Assembly: GCF_030272615.1 (NCBI RefSeq)
Contig: NC_081415.1
Location: 186,311,994 to 186,375,993, forward strand
DNA from: Cryptomeria japonica
Taxonomy: Eukaryota; Streptophyta; Pinopsida; Cupressales; Cupressaceae
Length of the DNA: 64,000 nt
Direction of reading: 5' to 3'
The position numbers were made by a program, and so were the translations under genes. Each line of letters opens with the position of its first letter. Within the stretch, counting starts at the first letter, position 1. Positions 44,350 to 54,825 of this stretch are shown one piece after another. Below the pieces are notes generated by a model. The model was not told where the DNA came from, ran no database searches, and saw nothing but the letters and a program-made list of their open reading frames with translations.

Positions 44350-45246
44350 ATTTAAAAATCTGATTTTCCATGAGTTATTTTGCATCATAAAAAACACATC
44401 GCCTGTTAAATTTCAAGACATTTCCAGAAATGTAAGAAAATCCAAAAAAGTTTCTAATTTGCTCCAAAAATTAATTTTTTATGAAAAATCATAAACAAAT
44501 CATAGAAACTTCAAAATTGATCCAAAAAGTCTGAAATTTTTACTGGACACTCCTGATAGCATTTCAAACATGCATAAAACAATTCTTGCAAAAATTTCAA
44601 GCAGTTTGTAAGATATGATCAAAATAATGCAGAACCCTAACTTTTAAAGATCTGATTTTTTATGTCACAACCCTCCTTTATCACCTTTTGATTTAAATAC
44701 AAAACTCTATTATATTTCTTTTGGATAAACTATTGAATGAATATTGTAAAGGAATAGAAAAATAATAAATCACACACACACATGGGAAATATATATATAT
44801 TTTTTTAATTGGTTATTTAAATTCCCTCACCCAAATTAAGGCACATGTTGTAGGAGGAATACGAAGCTTCTAGAGGCTTCTCCACCACCTTGCATGTAAC
44901 TCCTCCCACTAAGTCTAATCATTTTGCATAAAGGCCAAATTGGGAGAGAATATCTTTTTTTTCAATTAAAAATTAGGTAGTGGAAATTTGAAATTTTTTT
45001 TATATAAAAGATGTACAAGTTTCAAAAAGAGTGGTTGGCTATTCCATAAGAAATTCTGCAAGTAAAATTTTCCTTTGTAGTCAATTTTCATTTTCAGCTA
45101 AGATTTTGTTTGGGAGGACTTCTCTTCAAATTTGGAGGATCAAGGAAGATTCGTGGAGGACTCTACACCATTTTCAAGCACCCAGGTTCCTTTCAAATTT
45201 AGTTTCGTGCATCTTATTCTTGTTGCAGATTAGATGTGATTAAATT

Positions 45247-45600
45247 ATTGATGAGAATGAGATTCATTTGTTTCAGATTTTGATAAGAATTAGTTTCAGT
45301 TTTTGATAAGAAGTAGATTAAATTATTTAGGAAATTAGAATCATTTGATGAGAATGAGATTCATTTGTTTCAGATTTTGATAAGAATTAGTTTCAGTTTT
45401 TGATAAGAAGTAGATTAAATTGTTGATGAGAATGAGATTCATTTGTTTCAGATTCTTGATAAAAAAAAATTAGTTTCAGTTTTGATTAGAAGTAGATTAA
45501 ATGGTTTAGGAGATTAGAGTCATTTGATGAAAATTAGATTCACTGTTTTCAGATTTTTTTGAAAAAAATTAGATCCATTCATTTCAAATTTTGATAAGAA
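45247..45600. repeat. Tandem repeat in Z: GATGAGAATGAGATTCATTT family
   Basis: Three to four copies of a 75-100-bp unit with TTGTTTCAGATTTTGATAAG, AATTAGTTTCAGTTTTTGAT and AAGTAGATTAAAT. Confidence 0.88.
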
Positions 45601-45694
45601 TTAGATTGATCCAGATTAAATCGTTAAAATATCTTATTAAGTTTTAGATTTGAATTTAGAACTACCTTCATCTCCTTTCTCCAAAATCTTTTCT

Positions 45695-45840
45695 CTAGTG
45701 ATTGATTTAAAGTCTGAAATGTATTCTTTTCTCTAGTTTATTGATTTAAAGTCTGAAATGTATTCTTTTCTCTAGTTTATTGATTTAAAGTCTGAAATGT
45801 ATTCTTTTCTCTGGTTATTGATTTAAAGTCTGAACTGTGT
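45695..45840. repeat. 40-bp tandem repeat in Z
   Basis: Four copies of TTGATTTAAAGTCTGAAATG followed by TATTCTTTTCTCTAGTTTA, nearly identical. Confidence 0.9.
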
Positions 45841-47999
45841 ATTTGAAAGGATCTTGCTGTAATCAATCTCTCTAAGATTTCTCATCTTCTGGTTTTCTAA
45901 ATCCTCTGTAGAAATACGTTTAACATTTCCCCTTTGTGAAAGATTTTCCCTGTGTGTATAAATAAATTATCTCTTTCTCTGTGAATAGATCTCCCTGTGT
46001 GAAGAACAAAAGAAATGAAAAAAAAAAAGAGAAGAAGAAGAACCTCTCTGGTTACTGCTTCATTGTATTTTGTCCCTGAAATTTAATCTGTAATCATTAT
46101 TATTATTTCTAACAGACCTGTTATCTACCCTTCTCTGAGTGATTTCAATAATTTAAAAATACAATACTCCTGCATCAAAAATAATAATATATATAAAAAC
46201 ATATATATTTATATACATATATATATATATATAAATAAACAAAAAAAAAAGGGAAATCATTCAAACTTTAAGAAAAATCCCCCTAAAACCTCCGTAACGC
46301 ATGGCGTTTAACGCAAAAGGACGTCGGCATGCAGGATGGTTACATTGTAACCGTCGCAGGGGTACGGAGGGGCCCGCGGGTCCCCTCATCTCTGCGGACC
46401 TATGCATGTAGGGCCGCAGGGGTGATGGGACCCGTGGTCCCCACCCCGCACCCTATTTACTACCCAAAGTAAAATAAGTTATTTAATTAAAAGTTTTTTT
46501 TTCCCTTTCTAATTTGAAAATTGAAATTTTAAATTGGGGTTTTTTCAATATATATAAATTAATACTCTATGTCAATTACTATTGGTTATTTAGTTAAATT
46601 TTTTTTAGTTTGATAGTAATGGCATTTAGGAAATAATGATTTTTTTTGTTTTTTAGTGTAAACTTTAAGATATCGTATTTTGACTTAGAAAAATTGGGCT
46701 AATATGTAGCAAGTTCATAATTATATTATCCCTAGTAAGTTTTAAAATTGTAGACTATATCCTCTTAAAATTAAATTACTCAACCCATTAAGAATCATTG
46801 GGACACTTGATTGGTCTTTAGAGATTAACTTACATTAATACAAATGCTTAAATTTAATCGTTATTTTGGACTCGTTAAGTCTTCTTACATCATGCAAGTT
46901 TCTCATAGATTAATTGCTTTCATTGATGGTTCATAGCATGCGAATTATTTATGGAATAATTACATCTTTCATGCAATTACTATTATGCAAGTTTCGTGAT
47001 GGTCATTATTATGCAAATTACACTTCAAGTAGTTACTTCAATTATTTATGCTTTCATTTTTGTTATTCGTAGTTAGAAAACTAAACAAAGGAAGTTGGAA
47101 AACCAAAACTAGCAGTGTTCGGTATATATGGTGCCTCTGGGTCACGCTTACGGGTAATGCCATCGTGTTGAACTACTGCACTTAACGCCTAATAAAGCTG
47201 CATTAACGATGTCTGTGGCATCATCCCTATAAATCGTCGGGGAGTAATAAGGGACACTTGGAAGTTAAAATCCAAGGGGCAGGTAATCCCTCTTGGATCG
47301 ATAATTTAATAAGATAACTTTTAAATTATTTTCACATCCGTTGAGATACACCATAGTAAACCCCTTTTTAAGGATGGTCAAGTTAAATACCCTCATGAAA
47401 TTTACTTTCTTTATTTATTTAATTCATCTCGAAGGGATATTGGTGATTTACAATTGGGTGACGCTCATGATAAGTATTAGGGTCTAGTTATTTTGTTTAG
47501 GCCACAAGCAATAGGCCATTTTGAGCCTTTGCTTAAGCGCTACCATCGTGGGTAGCAACCGCAGAGAAACTGTCTGGGACACTGACCCTAGAAAGGGTTG
47601 CGTACCCACAAATCAGTTTACATCAAACCATAGATTAGAAAATAGAACTACATATTTTACGCCTTGATCCCGTGCCGAAGCGGGTATGTAGGCAGTCTTG
47701 GGATGGAGTTGTCCCTCGTACTCAGGCGTTCGTGGGTGGGGTCTAGGCTTGGTTGAGGAAGAATCCTAAATGAAAAATAAGATAATCAATTTAATTCAAT
47801 GCATACTCGGAAGGAATCCCGTATGGATTCGCTTGACTTCCCGAGGCTTTAAGCCAAATTCTGAGGCGGAATTCAAGCTTGTGTTATTTTTAATTACTCC
47901 TAAGGACGGCGACCTCGGTGCATTCTTGTTAGAAGAGTGTAGTACTTAGTGAGTGGCTCAGAACCCGAATGGTCCCGATGAGTCTAAGTCTCTGGCGAG

Positions 48000-48165
48000 A
48001 GCATCTCCTATCTCGTTTGGATGGATGCCTACCCTATGTGGGTAGATGCCTATCCCGTATTGGATAGATGGAATATTACGTCCCGTATGGACAATTGCCT
48101 AACCCGTATGGTTAGAAGCTCATCCCGAATGGATGAATGCCTAATCCTAAGTGGATGGATGCCCA
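48000..48165. repeat. Degenerate 20-27-bp repeat at the 3' end of Z
   Basis: About seven copies of a GATGCCTA(A)CCCGTATGGAT word, close to the LTR end. Confidence 0.75.
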
Positions 48166-48944
48166 GAGTATGCAATTGAATCAAACATAATGAAAAAAAA
48201 AAATAATACTCAATTTTTGTGGAAATCAAATTTGGTGGGTTATTACATTTTAGGAATTATTTTGCATCCAAATTAAAATAACAAAGAATAGCTCCTGTGT
48301 ATAATAATGAGAAATTTCCAAATCTGTAAACAAATCCAAAAAATTCACTCATTTTCTCTCAAAAATATTTTTTTATGAAAATACATAACAAATTCATAGA
48401 AAATTCAAATATGCTTCAAAAAATCTGATTTTTCTACTGAGTACCTCTGATAATGTTTTTGACTTGTAAAACAAATTTGATTCCCAAATTCCAAGCCGTT
48501 TGTGAGATTTGATCAAAATAATGAAAAGCCCTAATTTTTAAAGATCCAATTTTTAAGGAGATATTTTGCATCAAAATTAAAATAATAAAGAATAGATCCT
48601 GTGTATAATTCTGAGAGATTTCCAAAAATGTAAGGAAATGCTAAAATTTTTCTCATTTGCTCTCAAAATTAAATTTTTATGAAAATTCATAAACAAAATA
48701 AGAGAAAACACAAATGTGCTCCAAAAATTCTGAATTTTGGATTGAGAGCTCTTGATATTGTCTTCAACCTACCAACAAAATTTAGTGCAAAAATTCCAAG
48801 CCATTTGTGAAATCGAATCAGATCTCATCAAGATCTTAATTTTGTGTCCAAAACCCTAGCTGCACAAGGTTATTCTCCAAATTGTTTTACAAAACTGCAA
48901 TATAAGGTTTGAAAAATCTGGAAAAAACATAAATCTAAAAAAAA

Positions 48945-48970
48945 TCCATGTCCCACCGGGCGTGCCAAAA
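48945..48970 (-). promoter_or_regulatory. Candidate primer-binding site of E1
   Basis: On the minus strand TTTTGGCACGCCCGGTGGGA follows the LTR end ACCATAAACA at once. The TGG start and GC-rich character in an AT-rich leader fit a primer site, but I cannot assign the tRNA. Confidence 0.6.
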
Positions 48971-49732
48971 TGTTTATGGTAAAAATGGAAACAACAATAT
49001 AGAAAGACTAAAATGGATTCAACCACAAAACCCTAGCCTAACAACAACAAAGATCCACCATAACATATGAAGATTACCTAAGACAATACAAATCAAATAA
49101 AATCACAAAGATTATACCATCACATGTCCAATAGGGTTTGAATCTTCATTCTTCCTATCTCCATTGATCTTTCTTGATATATTTGCTCTCAGATTTTATA
49201 TCTGCACAAGAGCTCAACAAAGAATGGAAATGTGGTTACAAGTAGGCTTGATCGCATATGAAATTTCAAAAGCGTAGTTGGAGGTTGATAATGAAGGAAT
49301 CATCTCCTTATATAGAAGACACTATAAGAAATAAGGGATAAGATTGAGAGGTGTAAAAGATAAATGATTGGCTAGGATTAGAGGGTAGGTAGAAGAAATA
49401 AGAAAATAATGAGAGGGTAGGTAGTGTAGGAATTAAGAGATGAATGACATGTGTTATAGGTGGAAAAGGCTAATGAATTAATTAAATAAATAAACATTTA
49501 TTTAATTAATAGAGGAAGTGGGTTCAATTAAATAAATAAAATATTTATTTAATTTAGGAAAGGAAAATTTAAATAAATAAATGTATTTATTGAATGAGAA
49601 ATAAGGCTAGAAGAGGATAAATGAATTAATTAAATATATAAAGATTTTTTCAATTAATAGAAGAATTAGGCTTAATAATTAAATAAATAAAGATATTTAT
49701 TTAATTAGACGAGACAATTTTAGGTGTCTACA
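48971..49732 (-). mobile_element. 5' LTR of E1
   Basis: 762 bp with the same tips as the 3' LTR and ACAAT immediately outside (49733-49737). TATATAAGG box (minus) at 49307-49315. Confidence 0.92.
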
Positions 49733-49737
49733 ACAAT

Positions 49738-50279
49738 GATATGCGATGTCGGCTTAAGACCAATACAACATTAGCCAATCCACAAATCATCCCAGTAACG
49801 TGTAGAGAACACGTAACATGATACTGATGCATAACCTAGGTAGGTACCAGACCCAAGTAGATTCTCCATGCCAAAGCAATGTCTCCAATCAGCTGAAGCA
49901 CGAATAAAGATCATCTCCTGCATCCTAAATTCCATCTAGAAGACGTATCAACACCACTTATGCATCCTGTCAAAGATCTTCTATAAAAGCTTTGTTGGTA
50001 AAACCTTAAACCATGTCGGTAACGGTTTACAGAGTGTATGATAGCATCCAATCACCAACTCAAAACCACTGACCAAAACATACTCCAGAAACATCAAACC
50101 AAACATAAAACATGTTAGTAGCATCAAACTGATAGTCCCTTCTATTGGTAACACAAGTTCTTCTACTGGTAGCCAAAATCTGTCTACTGGTGTCAGTAAC
50201 TAACCATAATAGCTAGTGTTGACATCAATGACAAAACATCAATGCAACACATAATCAATTCCATCATATATTGCCAACA
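49738..50279 (-). mobile_element. Solo LTR S1, part lying right of E1
   Basis: Ends CATATATTGCCAACA at 50279, followed by AGTGG (50280-50284). On the minus strand this is the LTR start TGTTGGCAATATATG. Contains GTTGACATCAATGACAAAAC, a phrase common near the start of such LTRs. Confidence 0.82.
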
Positions 50280-50403
50280 AGTGGTAGTTCGGATAATCTT
50301 GTTTCAGAAGAAATGGTGAATAAATTGAAGTTGGAAATATTGACCCTAAGCCTTATCAGATAGCATAGATTCATGATGATCATAAGTTGTTAGTGTTTCA
50401 AAT
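50280..50403 (+). pseudogene. G0 protease, second part
   Basis: Continues the protein broken at 10444: SSDNLVSEEMVNKLKLE, then, after a frameshift, PKPYQIA (stop) IHDDHKLLVFQIELHLQ, the usual sequence after the D-S-G motif in gypsy proteases. It ends where the E3 LTR begins (about 50404). Confidence 0.8.
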
Positions 50404-51529
50404 TGAACTTCATCTTCAGAATACTACCTGCAACATGTTAGTTTCACAAAATACAAAGGGAATGCTATAAGAAATCCAAACTCAACCAATGAAACTACAT
50501 GAAATTGATATAAAATAAAAACACTATTTTTACCTTCATGATTTAAGTCTCATTGTGTCCTAACTCCACTGTTCCTGGTTGTAGATGATTTTCTCTTAGA
50601 CAAGCACCAGGAGCTTCCAAGATGACATATGAAGAATGGACTGATAAATGATAGTTAATTGATACTATGATATGCAATGCAAATGATTTAAAGCTAAATG
50701 ATTATGCTAAATTGCTAAATTGCTTCAAGATAAAACTCATGGATGCATAAGTTTTATTCAAAATTTTAACTTGAAGACTATCTCTTTCTCAACTCAAACT
50801 CCTACTTTATATACTTTTGAGAGGATAATATGACATGTCCTAGATCAATGGGCATGATTAGATCTGCAAATTTGGATGGCTATGAGCAAAGGTGAAGACT
50901 GAGAGAAAGGGGGAAGGAGAAGACAAGTGTCACTCATCTCACCTTGACTGGGTTGCTGACTGAGGGAATCTAGGGATGGTTGGAGAAGATTTAGGCATGA
51001 TAAGACAAGTGGAGTCAAGTCTTTCCTAAGATATAGGGATGTTAGAGAGAATATAGAAGAAGGTTAAGAAATATGTGTACGTACACAATATTTCATTTAT
51101 TTTGGAAGTTGAAGATAAGTGGCTAATAAATGTTTTATTTATTTTAATTTTGTTGAATTAATTTAGCCACATGATGGATGAGTTGGCAAAGGAAAGATGA
51201 AGTGGAGATGAAAGGTGAGTTGGAAAAGAGATTAAGTAATTGAAGAAATTATTTAATATTTGAGACTATAGGATAGAAGAATAATCATTAAATATTAGAT
51301 ATTTAATTGATTAGAGGAATAATTAAATAGTGGATATTCAATTAATTGATTAGAGGAAATGGATAAATGAATTAATTAATAAAATGTTTCAATTAAATTA
51401 ATTAATAGAAGGAGATGAAATGAATTAAATAAATTAATCTTTTCAAATTAACTATTTAATAGAAGAATTAATATTAAATAAACAAAAAATATTTATTTAA
51501 TTGCTCAAAGCCATTTTTATGTGTATACA
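50404..51529 (-). mobile_element. 3' LTR of E3 (family X)
   Basis: On the minus strand it starts TGTATACACATAAAAATGGC and ends near GAAGTTCA. About 1126 bp; matches 62532-63688 over its whole length (shared TTAGTTTCACAAAATACAA, ACTGTTCCTGGTTGTAGATG, GTGTACGTACAC). A minus-strand TATATAAAG box lies at 50815-50823. The left end is approximate, since the partner LTR is not in the window. It interrupts the G0 protease. Confidence 0.75.
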
Positions 51530-51574
51530 TTTTGCCCCTCTTTGAAATGATGTCGAGACAAAACTATTTCAAAG
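51530..51574 (-). promoter_or_regulatory. E3 polypurine tract and stem-loop
   Basis: AAAGAGGGGCAAAA (minus, 51530-51543) abuts the LTR. CTTTGAAAT (51540-51548) and ATTTCAAAG (51566-51574) pair perfectly over 9 bp with a 17-nt loop. Confidence 0.85.
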
Positions 51575-51989
51575 ATTAAATCAAGTCTTGATAATGCGCC
51601 TGATGGAGATAAAATCCTGATTGTGAGCCCCCTCGCGAGAGTGATCGTGAAATTGTTGAAATTTTTTGGGTACACGATAATTGAAAAGGTCCTTCAATTA
51701 AATTCATTTGTGAAAAATAAATAAAATTGCCCCATTCAAAAGCATTAATTACCCTTCCAAATGGTAAATATAAAATTAACCAAAGTTAATTTTAATCTCA
51801 TTTGCATCCTTGTTAGCTTGTGGAGTGAAAAGAATTGTCTTGGTGAGGTGGTAAAATGGTGATTCTGTTTGAGAACCATCGATTTGAGCATGTTCGATGA
51901 TATCAACGACCTCCTAACTATGTTTATCCAATATGTACCTTATTCCAAGCTTTCTTTAAAGTAGTCATACTGATTTCCTTGCTTTTCGG

Positions 51990-52330
51990 CATGTTTTAGG
52001 TTGTTTTTTTAATTTTCCAATTTTTGACTGTGCATGTTAGTACTTTTGCTTTTTCGGTTTGCGTTTTTGCTTTGTATGTTTTTGCTTTTATTAAGTTAGC
52101 GCATATGAACATTTGGTTATCACTTTTTCTCGGTATGTTAGCACTTTCGTAGATTTCACGCTTTTGTTTTATGTGTTCACACAAATATAAAAAAGGTTAG
52201 CATTTTTGATTGATTTAACACTTTTGACTTATTGGTTAGCACATTTGCTGAAAAGGTTAGCGCTTTTGAATGGTTTAGTGCCCATGTTTAATAGAATAAT
52301 GCTTTTGTTAAATAGGTCAGCGCTTTTGTT
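51990..52330. repeat. Short-repeat array upstream of the E3 PMD gene
   Basis: Ten or more degenerate copies of GGTTAGCGCTTTTGAATGGTT / GTTAGCACTTTTG, 22-30 bp apart. Occupies the same place as the arrays of E1 (12465) and E2 (30144) but with a different word. Confidence 0.7.
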
Positions 52331-52393
52331 TTAAATGAATTTGTTTTATTTTTTTCATGTTAAAATTCATTGTGATGATTTGATTTAGGCATT

Positions 52394-52467
52394 TTGATGT
52401 CTTGATTGATAGAAATTCAATTGATGTCTTGATTGATAGAAATTCAATTGATGTCTTGATTGATAGG
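52394..52467. repeat. 27-bp tandem repeat, about three copies
   Basis: TTGATGTCTTGATTGATAGAAATTCAA-type unit starting at 52394, 52421 and 52448, exactly 27 bp apart. Confidence 0.92.
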
Positions 52468-52778
52468 ATAAATGATTGATTTGATTTGATTTGACTGGTA
52501 GATTGATAGATTAGCTCTAAGAAACTGATGCAATTTCTGATGAAGAGCATAGTAGAGTTTGATTGAACTCATTGATTGATAGAAAACCATGATTGATAGT
52601 TTTAGATTGATTTGATAGCCTGATTTCCTTCATTGAAAAGATTTATCAATTGTTGATGTGATAGATTAGTGATCTCTTTGGATTTGATAGATAGATGATT
52701 GATGATTGATAGAGATCAAATTCTCTTGTTAAACAGGAGAAACTCGATGTTCTCTAGTGTCGGGGGAAATTTCCGGCT

Positions 52779-54825
52779 ATGCACCACTTAGTGCTAGAGC
52801 TTACATAGGCTGAGGTTAGACACATAGATGCCTATGGATTACACCATTTGTTATACATGCCTAATATTACCCATAATAGGGGATTGTTGATTGTCTTAGT
52901 AGAGAGATGGCATAGTGAGCATAACACTTTCCACCTGCCCACTAGTGAGATTGGTGTGACACTCAAGGATGTCTACAGGATTCTCCACATCCCCGTGACT
53001 GGTGAGTTAGTCCAATATGATTTTCAGGATCATGGAGGGACAGAGGCTTGCATAGCCATATTTGGTGATGAGAACATTTCCAAAGGAGAGATCTGATGGG
53101 AGGATATGATCATGTATTACGAGACTCTCCTCATGATTCTTACAGGTTTGATTGGGGGGGTTTATTTGTCCAGACAAGAGATCTCTAGGTTTTGATGTTG
53201 GCTAGGGTGAGATTCTTCAGAGCATGATGCACCATCAGACTTGATATGTGTGAGGTGTTTGCATGCTTTCTCATTTGTATCATGATCTTCATCAGGTTGT
53301 TTTAGATGATAGTGCTAGTTTGTCTATAGGATGCACACTTTTACAGATCTAGTGTTAGGAGCATTTTGTTATTACTCAACCTATCCATCATAGAGTTCAT
53401 GGTGAGATGTAGCCATATGTCTATTTATATGCAGGTATCCTTACTCAGAATAAGCTAGGTAAGATGGAGTATTGGCATAGGGTTCTGGATTCATTTGATA
53501 GTGTTATTTGGAGAGATTATATTGATTGTGAGCCATGGATGGATGATGCATACACATTACCATATATTATGCAAAGTAGATATCTCATTGGTCGTACTCC
53601 ATACATTATTGAGTGACAGTTGATTCATTGCATTTTGAGATATTTTGGTATCATTCAGCACATGCCTACTATTATCACTATATATGCATGATGGTACAAG
53701 GATAGGCAAGATTGGGGACCTTCTTTGTCTTTTGAGATAGCACGCGCAGAGTTTTTGGCTACTCCTAGGGTGACTTATGATTTGAGATTACACATTCTAG
53801 ATCTTGGGGTGATTGCGGATTATGGTCAGTACATGCTTACACACTTTGATCCTGGGATTACTGATCCAACAGACCCTCCTCCCAGCTCAGGAAATGAGGA
53901 GGATGATTTAGATGATCCCATCATTAGGAGATGGAGATAGAGATGAGAGCTTAGAGCTGCTCAGGAGGCTGGATGTGAGGGAGATGAGGGAGGAGATGGA
54001 GGCAGAGGTGGTAGGAGACCCAGACGGAGAGGAGGTTGATTGAGAGTCCATGGAGGACCTTTTGGACCAATTGGCAGGATTGGGTGACCACTTCCCATGG
54101 GTGAGATAGATGCAGGATGGATTGGGAGGGACACTGGAAGGGTGAGTATGAGATCAGTGAGAGGATTACCCTCTATAGGAGGAGGTAGGAGCATTGGACT
54201 GGTTGGGGGTTGCGGGAGAGGCATTGATTTTGGTCAGATTCAGCTAGACCCTAGGGTTATTGCAGCTCATGGTGGAGAGGAGGAGGATCTAGAGGATCAT
54301 GTTCCTCTTATTAGACGATGGGTTCTAAGAGCTACTCAGGCTGAGATTCCAGTAGGTGGATAGGGAGGTGGAGATGAGGGGATTCAAGGTCATGTTGCTC
54401 AACAAAATGTGCCAAAGAAGGATACCTTAGAGAGTCTCAGAGCACAGATAGATCAACTTAGAGCATAGGTGCTGACACTCATGACAAAGAGAGACAAAGC
54501 AGTTAGTAGACAACATGATACTCAGGGTCTTCTTGATCACATTCAGTAGGTTGGATTTGGCACTCTCTCAACTGATACCATCAGAGCACTATTTCGGGTT
54601 GGGAAGGAGACAACACATTAGCGACAATTATAGGAGGATTTAGTTGCTGAGAGCCAGAGGGCATGTAGCTATCATACCACTGTGAGGATGGATACTAGTA
54701 GTGGTGGAGTCATGGGACCTCCTTAGAGGAGTGGTGATCATGTGGGATAGGCATCTGAAGGATCTTCTTGCCCACAACCACATAGGTGGACAAATTCAGG
54801 TGGTAGTGGCACATGACAGCCTTGA
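52779..54825 (+). pseudogene. Plant mobile domain (MAIN/PMD-like) gene, antisense in E3
   Basis: Frame opens at ATG 52779 (MHHLVLELT, stop, AEVRHIDAYGLHHLLYMP). The core ITHNRGLLIVLVERWHSE, HNTFHLPTSEIGVTLKDVYR and ILHIPVTGELVQYD follows. After a frameshift near 53170 the homology continues (LYHDLHQVVLDDSASL, CTLLQI, HRVLDSFDSVIWRDYIDCEP, YLIGRTPYIIE), then a Gly/Arg/Asp-rich middle (53930-54360), a coiled-coil-like SLRAQIDQLRA region and a GVMGPP end near 54720. Many TAG/TGA stops break it. It is the longest of the three PMD copies and lies between the pol remnants and 3' LTR of E3, on the opposite strand to pol. Confidence 0.82.

Larger units (their letters stand above)
44663..48247 (+). 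mobile_element. Z: 3.6-kb solo LTR (gypsy-like)
   Basis: TGTCACAACCCTCC at the start and GGTGGGTTATTACA at the end are typical gypsy LTR tips. TTTTA flanks both sides (44658-44662, 48248-48252). A TATATAAAAG box lies at about 45001. There is no coding frame, primer site or polypurine tract, so it is a solo LTR of 3585 bp. It carries internal tandem repeats, an AT microsatellite (46190-46240), a GC-rich block (46285-46460) and C/G-richer sequence from 47100 on. Confidence 0.85.
44350..48860. repeat. About 300-bp tandem repeat in the E1 leader, three copies, split by Z
   Basis: Copy 1 is 44350-44662, copy 2 is 48253-48550, copy 3 is 48551-48860. Each shows the same series: ATCTGATTTTT, TTATTTTGCATC, AGAAATTTCC, TTTTTTATGAAAAT, CATAGAAA, a TCTGATTTTT/TACTG.. 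word, TTCCAAGC.GTTTGTGAGAT, AAAATAATG, and CCCTAA.TTTTAAAGATC. They are about 75-85% alike. Z is inserted between copies 1 and 2. Confidence 0.8.
11167..49732 (-). mobile_element. E1: Tat-like Ty3/gypsy retrotransposon with nested insertions
   Basis: The two LTRs (11167-11930 and 48971-49732) are in the same orientation and about 94% identical by eye. Both outer flanks carry ACAAT (11162-11166 and 49733-49737). The polypurine tract abuts the left LTR and a candidate primer site abuts the right one, so the element reads on the minus strand. Order on that strand: 5' LTR, long leader, gag, protease, G-patch-like motif, RT, RNase H, integrase, spacer, antisense PMD gene, polypurine tract, 3' LTR. 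Removing S2 with E2 and C (14478-33763) and Z (44663-48252) leaves an element of roughly 15.7 kb. All coding frames are broken, so it is not autonomous now. Confidence 0.9.

Noticed and set aside
46285-46460. Possible tRNA or rRNA piece in the GC-rich part of Z
   Set aside because: No cloverleaf, A/B-box pair or rRNA motif could be recognised.
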